Assembly (NCBI RefSeq): GCF_018588885.1
Contig: NZ_JAFFIW010000007.1
Coordinates: 1-64,000 of the forward strand
Direction of reading: 5' to 3'
Length of the DNA stretch: 64,000 nucleotides
Origin: Mesorhizobium sp. dw_380
GTDB taxonomy: Bacteria > Pseudomonadota > Alphaproteobacteria > Rhizobiales > Rhizobiaceae
The position numbers were made by a program, and so were the translations under genes. Shown here in pieces: positions 33,173 through 41,625 of the stretch. The notes under the pieces were generated by a model. The model saw only the letters and a program-made list of their open reading frames with translations. It had not been told where the DNA came from and did not search any database. Numbering within the stretch: position 1 is the stretch's first letter; the number at the start of each line of letters is the position of its first letter.

Positions 33173-33274
33173 GGCCTGATCGGTGGTGCCGTTACCGGCA
33201 AGATCATGTCGCAGCTAGCCGCAGGTCTGCCGCCGGCAATCGATCTCACGCCGTTCCGGGCGGATAGGTTCTGA
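33173..33274 (+). pseudogene. C-terminal remnant of a second DAO-fold oxidoreductase
   Basis: The frame from 33173 reads GLIGGAVTGKIMSQLAAGLP, then a further 13 residues including IDLTPFRADRF, and stops at 33272-33274. This is the standard C-terminus of DAO-family flavoenzymes, in which a Gly-rich flavin loop is followed by PxDLxPFRxxRF. It begins only a few bases after the stop of the intact DAO gene, which has its own complete C-terminus, so it is a leftover of a separate copy. The short length hid it from standard gene finding. Confidence 0.65.
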
Positions 33275-33327
33275 TCTCAGAGTACGCTGCTTGCCAGCTG
33301 GCCTTCCGTCCTCGCAGGGGAAACGAC

Positions 33328-34767
33328 GTGACCGCAAATACCAATACACAGGCCGCGAACCCAATCGATCCGCAACGCGCCTACACCGTGCTGATCTGCG
33401 ATCTGGTCGGCCTGCGCCTCGGCTCCGACGGCAAGCCTGACCCGAGCGAAGTGCGCGCGCATATCGAAGCCAAGGGCGGCCGCTTTCACGCAGGCGCGCT
33501 TGGCGACAGGGCAGACCTCGAGCAGGGTCGGCTGCATTTCTTCTACCAGCCGGATATCAGCGCCGGGGAAGAACTGATCGAGGCCGCCGGCGACGGGCGC
33601 TACGATGCGGTCATTGCGGCAGCGACCTTCCTGTCCGCCGAGACCGTCTTTCCGCTCGCGGGCGTGCGGATCGGTGCCGGCACCGGCAATATGGGCTCGC
33701 GCTCCTGGGGTGGCGGCGGCGGCGAGGGCGGCACGGCAGTGCTGATGAACACGCCCGGCATCAACAGCCGCGCCACGGCACAGATGGTGATGAAGGCGAT
33801 CCTGAAAGTGCTGCCGGATCTCCCGGTCGACAGGCTTCATGAGCGGGTGGCGCGCGGGGATTTCGACACCGGCAGGGAGCTGCGCGATTTCCCGACCGAA
33901 AAGCTCGAAGGCAAGACGATCGCGATCATCGGCTATGGCAATATAGGCCGCGAGGTGGCCAAGCTCGGCCGCGCCTTCGGCATGCGCGTGGTAATCCACG
34001 CGCGGCCGCGACACCGGGACTGGATAGAAGCCGAGGGCTTTGTCTATGCGGCAGACCTCGCCGATGCGGCTGAAGGCGCCGATGTGCTCAGTGTCCATGT
34101 CGGTCTGGGCAAGCAGGACGCGCAGACCGGCCGCTATGCCAATGCCGGGCTCGTCGGCGCGGACGTCCTGTCACGCATGAACAAGGGTGCGGTGCTGGTC
34201 AATTACGATCGCGGCGAACTTGTCGACGTTGCGGCTCTTGATGAAGCCCTGTCTTCCGGCCGGGTGCGCCATGCGGCAGTCGATGCCGATCTGTTCAAGA
34301 ATGTCTCGACCGGCAGTCTCTCCGGCCCGATGCTGCCCTACCTCGATCTCGTCGAGAAGCATGCCGGCAAGCTAGAACTTCTGCCGCATGCGGCGGCCGA
34401 TACGGACCATCCTTCGCGCGTCGCCGGTGCCAAACAGGCCGTCGACCAGCTGTTCGACGTCATCTGCCACAAATCGGTGACGAACGCGAAAGGCACCCTG
34501 CCGCCAGGCTATGTTTCCCTGGGGGTAACGACGCCCCCTGGCGTCGGACCGGTGACGGCGGATCACCTTTTGAAACTGACCACTGGCGAATGCTCCGAGT
34601 TGGCAGATCTCTCTGACCGGCAAAGCCGGCTGTGGAAGGCCCTCGCGGACGCCGCGCCTGCCGAGCGCGGCGGCATCGCAGCCGAACAGGGCGAAGAGCT
34701 TGTCCGGCTCATCGACCGCTTTTGCCTGCTGGCCGAGAAATTGAGTCTCCGCGGGCCTTATCAATAA
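33328..34767 (+). CDS. D-isomer-specific 2-hydroxyacid dehydrogenase family protein
   Basis: A 479-aa protein, much longer than the usual 310-340 aa of the family. The NAD-binding GYGNIGREVAK lies near residue 209. The substrate-domain features include NYDRGELVD, which holds the Arg of the active site, and LLPHAAADT, which holds the catalytic His. A Gly-rich loop (SWGGGGGEGG) near residue 130 and a C-terminal extension of roughly 100 residues are unusual. Family members reduce 2-keto acids or act on D-hydroxyacids. It lies downstream of the DAO gene and its remnant and could work on the keto acid released by that oxidase; this is inference. Confidence 0.83.
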   Translation: MTANTNTQAANPIDPQRAYTVLICDLVGLRLGSDGKPDPSEVRAHIEAKGGRFHAGALGDRADLEQGRLHFFYQPDISAGEELIEAAGDGRYDAVIAAATFLSAETVFPLAGVRIGAGTGNMGSRSWGGGGGEGGTAVLMNTPGINSRATAQMVMKAILKVLPDLPVDRLHERVARGDFDTGRELRDFPTEKLEGKTIAIIGYGNIGREVAKLGRAFGMRVVIHARPRHRDWIEAEGFVYAADLADAAEGADVLSVHVGLGKQDAQTGRYANAGLVGADVLSRMNKGAVLVNYDRGELVDVAALDEALSSGRVRHAAVDADLFKNVSTGSLSGPMLPYLDLVEKHAGKLELLPHAAADTDHPSRVAGAKQAVDQLFDVICHKSVTNAKGTLPPGYVSLGVTTPPGVGPVTADHLLKLTTGECSELADLSDRQSRLWKALADAAPAERGGIAAEQGEELVRLIDRFCLLAEKLSLRGPYQ

Positions 34768-34825
34768 CATCGGCCTGCTGCTGCCGTTGAAGTCTTCTCT
34801 CGCGCGCTTGCGGGGCAGGGCGATT

Positions 34826-35251
34826 TCAGCGCGGCTCACGCATCGCGGCGGCAATTGCCGCGTCCAAGCCCTCGTTCGGCCGGCGGAAGGTCGGAACGCG
34901 CTTCGCTGCCGGCGGCAGCGGCGCGAACGGCTTGTGCGGCTCGGCCTGGTACCAGAAGGCGACGGACGAGATGTCGTCGGCGCGGCGGTTGGCGTGGCCG
35001 TGCTCGATGCTGACGCGGATGCGTTTGTGGAAGATCACCGGGTCCTCGATATGCCAGCGGTAGAGGGTGACAGGCTCTGTCCAGTTCGGGCCACCGGCTG
35101 CGATAATGCCGTGATAGGGTGCGGAATAATCCTGTGTCGGGCACCAGGCGGTGTTGAAATAGTCCTCCGTGCCGGTGCCGTGCAGCGTCGGCGGCCAGGC
35201 ATCGTTGGCGCCGGCTGAGCTTTCCGCTCGCGGTTCGATGAGCGCCGCCAC
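34826..35251 (-). pseudogene. DUF2961 (GH172-like) C-terminal fragment
   Basis: The frame contains LHGTGTEDYFNTAW followed by APYHGII and a strand rich in Trp and Tyr, which is the signature end of DUF2961 proteins (now related to GH172). Complete members are about 350-400 aa; only about 125 family residues are present. The frame stays open upstream to about 35345 but reads unrelated sequence there, and the only starts are a GTG at 35251 and worse. The N-terminal two thirds have been lost, probably in the rearrangement that put the alcohol dehydrogenase gene next to it. Confidence 0.75.
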
Positions 35252-35337
35252 ATGGCGAATTGGCCAGACTGCAAGCCATTCCCATTGTGGCAGCGCTGAG
35301 AAGGCAGAAGGAACCGAGGATGCCTCGATTTCTGGAG

Positions 35338-36441
35338 CTACGCTGATCGCTCCGCGACGGCGTCGGGCACCACCACCAGCTTGCCGACGAAATCCTTGGC
35401 GATGAAGTCCGCCTGCGCGCGGTGGAAATCGGAGAGCCGGTAGACGCCGCCGACCAGCGGCCGGATTTTTCCCGCCTCGATATATCCCACGATGCGGCGG
35501 AAATCGGCACGCGTGCCCTGGCTCGAGCCATGCAGCTGCAACTGCTTGAGATACATGGTCCTGAGATCGAGTTGGACGACCGGGCCTGCGATCGCCCCGG
35601 CGGTGGTGTAGCGGCCTTCCGGCCTCAGGATGCGCAGCAGGTCGTTGAAGATCGCGCCGCCGACCAGGTCCGCCACCACGTCGATCGGCTGGCCGCCGGT
35701 CACCTTGTTCACGGCTTGCGGCAGGTCGGCGACGCCACGGGTGATGACAGCCTCGGCGCCGATGTCGAGCACCGCCTGTTCCTTGCCCTTGCCGACGACG
35801 GCATAGGGGATGGCGCCGCGCGCCCGCGCCAGTTGCACGATGCCGGAACCGACGCCGCCCGAGGCGCCGGTGACCAGCACGCGCTCGCCGGCTTTCAGGC
35901 CTGCACGCTCCAGCATCTGTTCGCCGGTAAGATAGGCGCAGCAGAAGGTGGCAAGTTCGACATCGCTCATATCCGTGTCGACGACGTGGGCGTTCTCGGC
36001 CGGCACGCTCTGATACTCGGCATAACCGCCGTCGCGGCCATGGCCCATATAATCGATGTCGGCCAGCGAATCGTCGTCCCGGTTGTAGATGGAGAAATCG
36101 ACCATCACGCGCTGGCCGATACGATCCGCCGAAACGCCGGCGCCGACGGCAACGATGTGGCCGACGGTGTCGGTGCCTTGGATGCGCGGGAAAGTCAGCG
36201 TGTTGCCCTGACGCCGCCAGGTCGACACGGCGGCGGCATCCTCCTCCGTGCCATAGGCGCCCTGGCGTACCCAGACATCGGTGTTGTTCATACCGCAGGC
36301 GCTGACCTTGACCAGCGCTTCACCTGACGCGGGCGCGGGCACTTTCACATCGGTGCGGTAGACGAGCTTTTCCGGTCCGCCGTGCCCGGTGAGCAGCACG
36401 GCGGCCATGGTGGCGGGGAGGGTTCTGGTCATGGCATTCAT
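35338..36441 (-). CDS. Zinc-type alcohol dehydrogenase-like protein (QOR-like)
   Basis: A 367-aa medium-chain dehydrogenase of the quinone-oxidoreductase-like branch. It has CGMNNTDVWVRQGAYG at the N-terminal domain, QGTDTVGHIVAVG, and the NADP-binding TGASGGVGSGIVQLARARG. The structural-zinc cysteine cluster is missing, as expected for this branch. It follows the DoeD-type aminotransferase gene by 8 bases on the minus strand and so appears to be the last gene of the asnC-doeC-doeD operon. It is not part of the usual ectoine set. The start at 36441 or 36432 is uncertain. Confidence 0.85.
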   Translation of the reverse strand: MNAMTRTLPATMAAVLLTGHGGPEKLVYRTDVKVPAPASGEALVKVSACGMNNTDVWVRQGAYGTEEDAAAVSTWRRQGNTLTFPRIQGTDTVGHIVAVGAGVSADRIGQRVMVDFSIYNRDDDSLADIDYMGHGRDGGYAEYQSVPAENAHVVDTDMSDVELATFCCAYLTGEQMLERAGLKAGERVLVTGASGGVGSGIVQLARARGAIPYAVVGKGKEQAVLDIGAEAVITRGVADLPQAVNKVTGGQPIDVVADLVGGAIFNDLLRILRPEGRYTTAGAIAGPVVQLDLRTMYLKQLQLHGSSQGTRADFRRIVGYIEAGKIRPLVGGVYRLSDFHRAQADFIAKDFVGKLVVVPDAVAERSA

Positions 36442-36449
36442 GGTCGATC

Positions 36450-37829
36450 TCAAAGATTTGCAAACACGCTCTTCACCGCATCGGCGGTCTTCGAAACGAC
36501 GATGTCGGCTTCTTCACGCGTCAGGCAGAGCGGTGGTGCGAAGCCGAGAATGTCGCCCTGCGGCATGGCGCGGCCGATGACGCCGCTTGCGGCAAGTGCC
36601 GTTGCCACTTGCGGACCGATCTTCTGCGAAGCGTCAAAGAACACCCGGTCGTCCTTGTCGGCGACGAATTCGACCGCCGCCAGCATGCCGTCGCCGCGCA
36701 CGTCGCCGACATTCTTGTGACCGCCGACGGCCTTGGCCATTTCGGCACGGAAATAGGCGCCGGACTCGCGGGCATTTGTCACAAGGTCCATCTCGTCGAT
36801 CAGTTCGAGATTGGCGACGCCCGCGGCCACGCAGATCGGATGCGCCGAATAGGTCCAGCCATGGCCGAGCGAGCCGAGCTTGTCGGAACCCTGCACCAGC
36901 ACCTGCCACATCTTATCTGCGACGATGACGCCTGACAGCGGTGCATAGGCCGAGGTCAGGCCCTTGGCGATGGTGATCAGGTCCGGCTCGATGCCGTAAT
37001 GATCGGAGCCGAACATGGTGCCCAGCCGGCCGAAGCCCGTCACCACCTCGTCGGCGACCAGAAGCACGTCATACTTTTTCAGCACCGCCTGTATCTTTTC
37101 CCAGTAACCTGCGGGCGGCGGCACGATCCCACCGGTGCCGAGGATCGGCTCGCCGATGAAGGCGGCGACGGTTTCGGGGCCTTCGGCCAGGATCATCTCC
37201 TCGAGCTTGTCGGCGCAGTGCTGCGAAAACTGCTCCTCGCTCATCGAGCGGTTGGCACGGCGGAAATAATAGGGCGCTTCTGTGTGCAGGATCGGCGCGC
37301 GGGGAAGATCGAAGGCGTTGTGGAAAAGGTCGAGCCCGGTCAGCGAACCGGTCATCACGCCCGAACCATGGTAGCCGCGCCAGCGCGAGATGATCTTCTT
37401 CTTCTCTGGCCGTCCCAGCACATTGTTGTAGTACCAGATCAGCTTGATGTTGGTTTCGTTGGCATCCGAACCGGACAGGCCGAAATAGACCCTCGACATG
37501 CCCTTCGGCGCGCGGTCGATGATCATCTTGGCGAGCGTGATCGAGGCCTCGGTGCCGTGGCCGACATAGGCGTGGTAATAGGCGAGGTTCCTGGCCTGGG
37601 CGGCGATGGCATCTGATATCTTCTGCCTGCCATAGCCGACATTGACGCAATAAAGGCCGGCGAAGGCATCGATGCTCTTCCTGCCATTGTTGTCCCAGAC
37701 GGTGACGCCTTCACCGCCGGCCATGATCCTTGTCGGCGATTCACCCCGCGCGTGCGTGCCCATATGCGTCGAGGGATGGAAGAAGTGGTCGCGATCCCAG
37801 GCGGCGAGTTCGTTGGACTGGTCGAGCAT
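36450..37829 (-). CDS. doeD: Class III aminotransferase, probable diaminobutyrate aminotransferase
   Basis: A 459-aa PLP aminotransferase of class III. The PLP-binding region has FGLSGSDANETNIKL, the aspartate is in LLVADEVVTGFGRLG and the Schiff-base lysine in LITIAKGLTSAYAPL. The gene lies between the aldehyde dehydrogenase and alcohol dehydrogenase genes, in an operon headed by an AsnC regulator and divergent from enuR-ehu-eut. That matches the doeD/atf gene of described ectoine catabolism loci, whose product moves an amino group from L-2,4-diaminobutyrate to give aspartate semialdehyde. The symbol is assigned mainly from context; putrescine- or beta-alanine-type activity is the alternative. 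Confidence 0.85.
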   Translation of the reverse strand: MLDQSNELAAWDRDHFFHPSTHMGTHARGESPTRIMAGGEGVTVWDNNGRKSIDAFAGLYCVNVGYGRQKISDAIAAQARNLAYYHAYVGHGTEASITLAKMIIDRAPKGMSRVYFGLSGSDANETNIKLIWYYNNVLGRPEKKKIISRWRGYHGSGVMTGSLTGLDLFHNAFDLPRAPILHTEAPYYFRRANRSMSEEQFSQHCADKLEEMILAEGPETVAAFIGEPILGTGGIVPPPAGYWEKIQAVLKKYDVLLVADEVVTGFGRLGTMFGSDHYGIEPDLITIAKGLTSAYAPLSGVIVADKMWQVLVQGSDKLGSLGHGWTYSAHPICVAAGVANLELIDEMDLVTNARESGAYFRAEMAKAVGGHKNVGDVRGDGMLAAVEFVADKDDRVFFDASQKIGPQVATALAASGVIGRAMPQGDILGFAPPLCLTREEADIVVSKTADAVKSVFANL

Positions 37830-37859
37830 TTTTTGACTCCTTGAAAATTCCGGGATGGA

Positions 37860-39353
37860 CTACGCAACATCCAGGCAAAGGTACTTGAGATCGGTAAAGG
37901 CTTCGAGGCCGTGGCGCGAGCCTTCGCGGCCGATACCCGATTGCTTGACGCCGCCGAATGGGATCGGCGCGCCGGTGATCTTGACGCGATTGATCGCGAT
38001 CATACCGTAGTCGAGCGCACGGCCCATGCGCTGCTGACGGGCGCCGTTTTCGGTCACGACGTAGGCGACGAGGCCGTACTCGGTTGCATTGGCGCGGGCG
38101 ACGACTTCCGCCTCGTCGTCGAACGGCGTCACGGCAGCGACGGGGCCAAAAGTCTCCTCGCGCATGATCAGCGCATCGTCCTGCACGTCGACAAGCAGCG
38201 TCGGCTGGTAGAACAGCGGCCCGGCCGTATGGCGCTTGCCGCCGGCGAGGCAGCGTGCGCTGTGGGCAAGCGCGTCGGCGACCTGCTCCTCGACCTTCTT
38301 GACGGCGCGTTCATGCATCAGCGGTCCGATTTCGGTTTCCCCGGCGAGGCCATTGCCGGTCCGCAACGCCTCGATGCGTTGGGCAAAAGCGGCGCAGAAG
38401 CGATCGTAGACCGGTCGCTGGACATAGATGCTGTTGGCGGCGAGGCAGTCCTGGCCCGATGTAGCGAATTTGGCATCGATGGCGATGCTCACTGCCTTGT
38501 CCAGATCGGCGTCGTCAAAGACGATCAGCGGCGCATGGCCGCCGAGCTCCATCACCAGCCGCTTCATCGTCGCCGCGCTCTGGGCGGCAATGAGCCTGCC
38601 GATCTCGGTCGAGCCGGTGAAGCTCATGGCGCGGACGCGCGGGTCCTCGCACATGCGGCCGACGATCGTCGCGGCCTTGCCGGTGACAATGTTGAAGGCA
38701 CCGGCGGGCAGGCCGGCGCGCTCGCCGAGTTCGGCCAGCGCCAGCGCCGACAGTGGCGTTTCCGAGGACGGATGCGCGACGATGGTGCAGCCGGCGGCAA
38801 GTGCGGCGGCTGCCTTGCGGGTCAGCATGGCAGACGGGAAATTCCACGGTGTGACGACACCGACAACGCCGAGCGGCTCACGCCGCACCATCATTTCCGC
38901 GTTCGGCAGATGGCTGGTGACGCTCTCGGCGTTGAGGCGTTTGGCTTCCTCCGCATACCATTCGACGAAGGAGGCGGCATAATCGATCTCGCCCAGCGAC
39001 TCCTGCAAGGGCTTGCCCTGTTCCAGCGTCATTAGCAGAGCGAGATCGGCTTTCGCGGCAATGATCAGTTCAAACCATTTTCGCAGGATTCCGGACCGCT
39101 CTTGCGGCAGCAGTGCCCGCCAGGCCGGAAAAGCGCGCGCGGCGGCATCGATCGCTTTTGTGGTTTGCCGCGCATCCAGAGCAGCAACGAAGGCAACCGT
39201 GGTGCCGGTCGCCGGATCGGTGACCTCAAAGCTTTCGGCAGCCTCGCTTGCCGTCCAGTGCCCGTCGACATAGGCGAGTTCGCGCAGCAGCCGGCGGTCG
39301 GCGAGGCGGTCGAGCGCTTCATGGCGATGCGAGCGGGCGAAATGCGCGGACAT
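37860..39353 (-). CDS. doeC: GabD-like semialdehyde dehydrogenase, probable DoeC
   Basis: A 497-aa aldehyde dehydrogenase close to succinate-semialdehyde dehydrogenase. It has VTPWNFPSAMLTRK, FTGSTEIGR, MELGGHAPLIVFDDAD with the general-base Glu, and the catalytic Cys in SGQDCLAANS. In ectoine loci, the paralogue named DoeC or Ssd oxidises L-aspartate semialdehyde to aspartate. The neighbours, an AsnC regulator upstream and a class III aminotransferase 30 bases downstream, support that role. The ATG at 39353 fits the family; a 130-base leader with an inverted repeat precedes it. A general GabD function cannot be excluded. Confidence 0.87.
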   Translation of the reverse strand: MSAHFARSHRHEALDRLADRRLLRELAYVDGHWTASEAAESFEVTDPATGTTVAFVAALDARQTTKAIDAAARAFPAWRALLPQERSGILRKWFELIIAAKADLALLMTLEQGKPLQESLGEIDYAASFVEWYAEEAKRLNAESVTSHLPNAEMMVRREPLGVVGVVTPWNFPSAMLTRKAAAALAAGCTIVAHPSSETPLSALALAELGERAGLPAGAFNIVTGKAATIVGRMCEDPRVRAMSFTGSTEIGRLIAAQSAATMKRLVMELGGHAPLIVFDDADLDKAVSIAIDAKFATSGQDCLAANSIYVQRPVYDRFCAAFAQRIEALRTGNGLAGETEIGPLMHERAVKKVEEQVADALAHSARCLAGGKRHTAGPLFYQPTLLVDVQDDALIMREETFGPVAAVTPFDDEAEVVARANATEYGLVAYVVTENGARQQRMGRALDYGMIAINRVKITGAPIPFGGVKQSGIGREGSRHGLEAFTDLKYLCLDVA

Positions 39354-39408
39354 GGTCGAGGCCTCCCGGTTCGGACTAATGCAGGGAGATTATCCATCGC
39401 GAGCAGAC

Positions 39409-39450
39409 AGAGAGACTATTTGGGCGTTCACTGATGGAGAGAGTCTCTCT
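39409..39450 (-). promoter_or_regulatory. Inverted repeat between the AsnC and doeC genes
   Basis: AGAGAGACT at 39409-39417 and AGTCTCTCT at 39442-39450 form a perfect 9-bp inverted repeat with a 24-base spacer. It lies between the end of the regulator gene and the start of the dehydrogenase gene. The long spacer suits a protein-binding site or a large attenuator hairpin. Confidence 0.5.
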
Positions 39451-39483
39451 ATCGCGCCGGGTGCGCAGAGGATCTCTCCGGCT

Positions 39484-39975
39484 CTATTGCGAGGTCGGCA
39501 GAAGATCGGCTATGGGCAGGGCAAGCTCGTCCTTCACCGTCTTGATGACTATGTAGGTGAAGTAGCGGTCGATGCCGATCTCGCGATCGAGCAGCGCGTC
39601 GACCAGCCGCTGATAGGCGTCGATGTCGCGCGCCATCACTTTCAGCACATAATCGACGCCGCCGCCCACCGACCAGCAGGCGACGATCTCGGGAATGTCG
39701 CGGATGACGCGTTCGAAGCGGTCGAAATCGGCCTGGCGATGGCTGGCCAGTGTCACCTCCATCAGCACGGTGGCGACCGGCGCCACGACGCGCATGGCGA
39801 TCCGGGCGTGATAGCCCGAGACGATGCCGGCCTTCTCCAGCTTGCGCAGCCGCATCCAGCAAGGGGTCGGCGACAGGCCGACCTGCTCGGCCAGCGCCAG
39901 CTTGGTGATGCGGCCGTCGCGCTGGATGGCGTCGAGGATTTTCAGATCGATCGCGTCGAGTTTCGCAGCAGTCAT
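39484..39975 (-). CDS. asnC: Lrp/AsnC-family regulator (DoeX/AsnC of ectoine loci)
   Basis: A 163-aa Lrp/AsnC regulator. The N-terminal helix-turn-helix has LDAIDLKILDAIQRDGRITKLALAEQVGLSPTPCWMRL, and the C-terminal RAM effector domain has VGGGVDYVLKVMARDIDAYQ. The family start MTAAKLDAIDLKIL at 39975 is used; 10 more codons are open upstream. It diverges from enuR with an 83-base gap. In Halomonas the orthologous DoeX regulates ectoine degradation; in rhizobia an asnC gene accompanies the eut genes. It probably senses an ectoine-derived amino acid and controls doeC/doeD and perhaps enuR. Confidence 0.9.
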   Translation of the reverse strand: MTAAKLDAIDLKILDAIQRDGRITKLALAEQVGLSPTPCWMRLRKLEKAGIVSGYHARIAMRVVAPVATVLMEVTLASHRQADFDRFERVIRDIPEIVACWSVGGGVDYVLKVMARDIDAYQRLVDALLDREIGIDRYFTYIVIKTVKDELALPIADLLPTSQ

Positions 39976-40058
39976 TGGCGTCCACTTTTTCGTCCGCCGC
40001 ACCATGACGGCGCATTATTTCGATTGTCAATTGCACTGATTTCGATCTCTAATAAGTC

Positions 40059-41444
40059 ATGACATTGTGGCAACCCGATCCCGCGCTCATCCGCCGGCCA
40101 GCCTATCAGTCGCTTGCCGACCAGTTCGCGCGCGCCATCCATGACGGGCGCCTGGCCAATGGCGCCCGGCTGCCGACGCATCGCCGGCTGGCCGATGATC
40201 TGAAACTGTCGGTGCAGACGGTCAGCCGCGCCTATGAGGAATTGATCCGGCGTGGCCTGATCTCGGGCGAGATCGGCCGCGGCAGTTTCGTCCAGACGCA
40301 CCGCCGCGAGCCGGAACCGCCCTATCTGCCGGAGCGTCTCGGCGAAGTCATCGACCTCTCCATCCTGAAGCCGGTCTGCGAGCCGATGCATCTGGAGCGG
40401 CTGAAGCAGGCGCTGGGCTGGCTGGCCGAAAACCTGCCGTCGAGCTCGGCGCTGTCGTTCCGGCCTAACATGGTGTTTCCACGCCATCGCGCGGTGGCGG
40501 TGGAGTGGCTGAAACTGTGCGGCCTCGATGCCTCGCCGCAGAACATCAACCTGACCAATGGCGCCACCGCCGGTATGACCGTGGCGCTGATGAGCGTGGC
40601 GCCGCCCGGTTCGACCGTCGCCACGGAGGCGATCGGCCATCATACGCTGGTGCCGCTGGCCCGTTATCTCGGCTTCAACCTCGAGGGGCTGCCGATCGAC
40701 GACAATGGCCTGATCCCCGAAGCGCTTGACGAGGCCTGCCGGCTCTCCGACATCCGCGCCGTCTTCGTGCAGCCTTCGGTGATCAATCCCACGGCAACGC
40801 TGATGGACGCGAGGCGGCGCGAAGAGATCGCGGCGGTTGCGCGCAAGCACGACATCGCCATCATCGAGAACGATGTGCTGGGTCCCCTGGTCGAGGACCG
40901 GCCGCCGCCGGTCGCCGCCTTTGCGCCGGAGCGCACGCTCTATGTCACCTCGTTCACCAAGATCGTGGTGCCCGGCCTGCGCATCGGCTATCTCGTGGCA
41001 CCCGATCGCTATGTCGCCGCCGTCGCCAACCGGCATCTGGTCTCGAACTGGATGGCGACGCCGATGGTCGCCGAGATCGCCACCAAATGGGTGGCCGACG
41101 GCACGGCGATGGATCTTGTCCGCTGGCAGCGCGTGGCTTTGCGCCGGCGCCTGGACATCGCCGCCGAAGCGCTCGCCGGAACCGACTATCGCGCCCGGCG
41201 CGACGGGCTGCACGTCTGGCTGCAATTGCCCGCGGACCGTGCCGAGGAGAGCTTTGTCGCCCAGGCCCGTCTGCAAGGCGTGGCGATCGCGCCCGGCACT
41301 TCCTTCCGCATCTCGGAAGCGCCATGGCATCCCTCTGTGCGTATTTCGCTGGGCTCGACCACCGAGGGGGAACTGCGCGCCGGCCTCGGCGTTGTGACCA
41401 AGCTGCTGCTTGGCGATCCCGAGCATCTGCTGCTTGCTATCTGA
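40059..41444 (+). CDS. enuR: EnuR: MocR/GntR-type PLP-dependent ectoine regulator
   Basis: A 461-aa MocR-type regulator. A GntR winged helix occupies residues 1-80 (ARLPTHRRLADDLKLSVQTVSRAYEELIRRGLISGEIGRGSF). An aminotransferase-fold domain follows, with the PLP lysine at 301 in SFTKIVVPGLRIGY, essentially where EnuR of Ruegeria pomeroyi has Lys302. It lies directly upstream of ehuABCD-eutABCDE. In R. pomeroyi, EnuR is a repressor that binds alpha-acetyl-diaminobutyrate, an ectoine breakdown product, on its PLP. The start at 40059 overlaps no other gene and is close to the divergent asnC promoter. Confidence 0.92.
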   Translation: MTLWQPDPALIRRPAYQSLADQFARAIHDGRLANGARLPTHRRLADDLKLSVQTVSRAYEELIRRGLISGEIGRGSFVQTHRREPEPPYLPERLGEVIDLSILKPVCEPMHLERLKQALGWLAENLPSSSALSFRPNMVFPRHRAVAVEWLKLCGLDASPQNINLTNGATAGMTVALMSVAPPGSTVATEAIGHHTLVPLARYLGFNLEGLPIDDNGLIPEALDEACRLSDIRAVFVQPSVINPTATLMDARRREEIAAVARKHDIAIIENDVLGPLVEDRPPPVAAFAPERTLYVTSFTKIVVPGLRIGYLVAPDRYVAAVANRHLVSNWMATPMVAEIATKWVADGTAMDLVRWQRVALRRRLDIAAEALAGTDYRARRDGLHVWLQLPADRAEESFVAQARLQGVAIAPGTSFRISEAPWHPSVRISLGSTTEGELRAGLGVVTKLLLGDPEHLLLAI

Positions 41445-41451
41445 GTATGCC

Positions 41452-41485
41452 GCCCAAAAGTGCGAAGCGGTTTTGGGAGAACGGC
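41452..41485. repeat. Dispersed palindromic repeat (CCCAAAA...TTTTGGG)
   Basis: CCCAAAA at 41453-41459 pairs with TTTTGGG at 41471-41477, again with AGTG after the left arm and GAACGGCA after the right. It is a second copy of the element at 7061-7095. It lies just after the enuR stop and may also end its transcript. Confidence 0.8.
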
Positions 41486-41537
41486 ACGCAAAAAGGGCCA
41501 GCCGGCATTGCCCGGAAATTGTGCAAAATCAGAAACA

Positions 41538-41572
41538 TTGTCATGGTTTTATTTTCCCAATTGACATGATTT
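41538..41572 (+). promoter_or_regulatory. Candidate EnuR operator and ehu promoter
   Basis: TTGTCATGGTTT at 41538 and TTGACATGATTT at 41561 form a direct repeat with 23-base spacing, about two helical turns. The second copy contains a TTGACA -35-like box. MocR-type regulators commonly use spaced direct repeats. The position, 55-90 bases before ehuA, suits repression of the operon. Confidence 0.5.
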
Positions 41573-41625
41573 GGCGCGTTCCGCATCGTTAAGGGAACAG
41601 GCTTCTCCAGCCCGGGGAAAATTCA

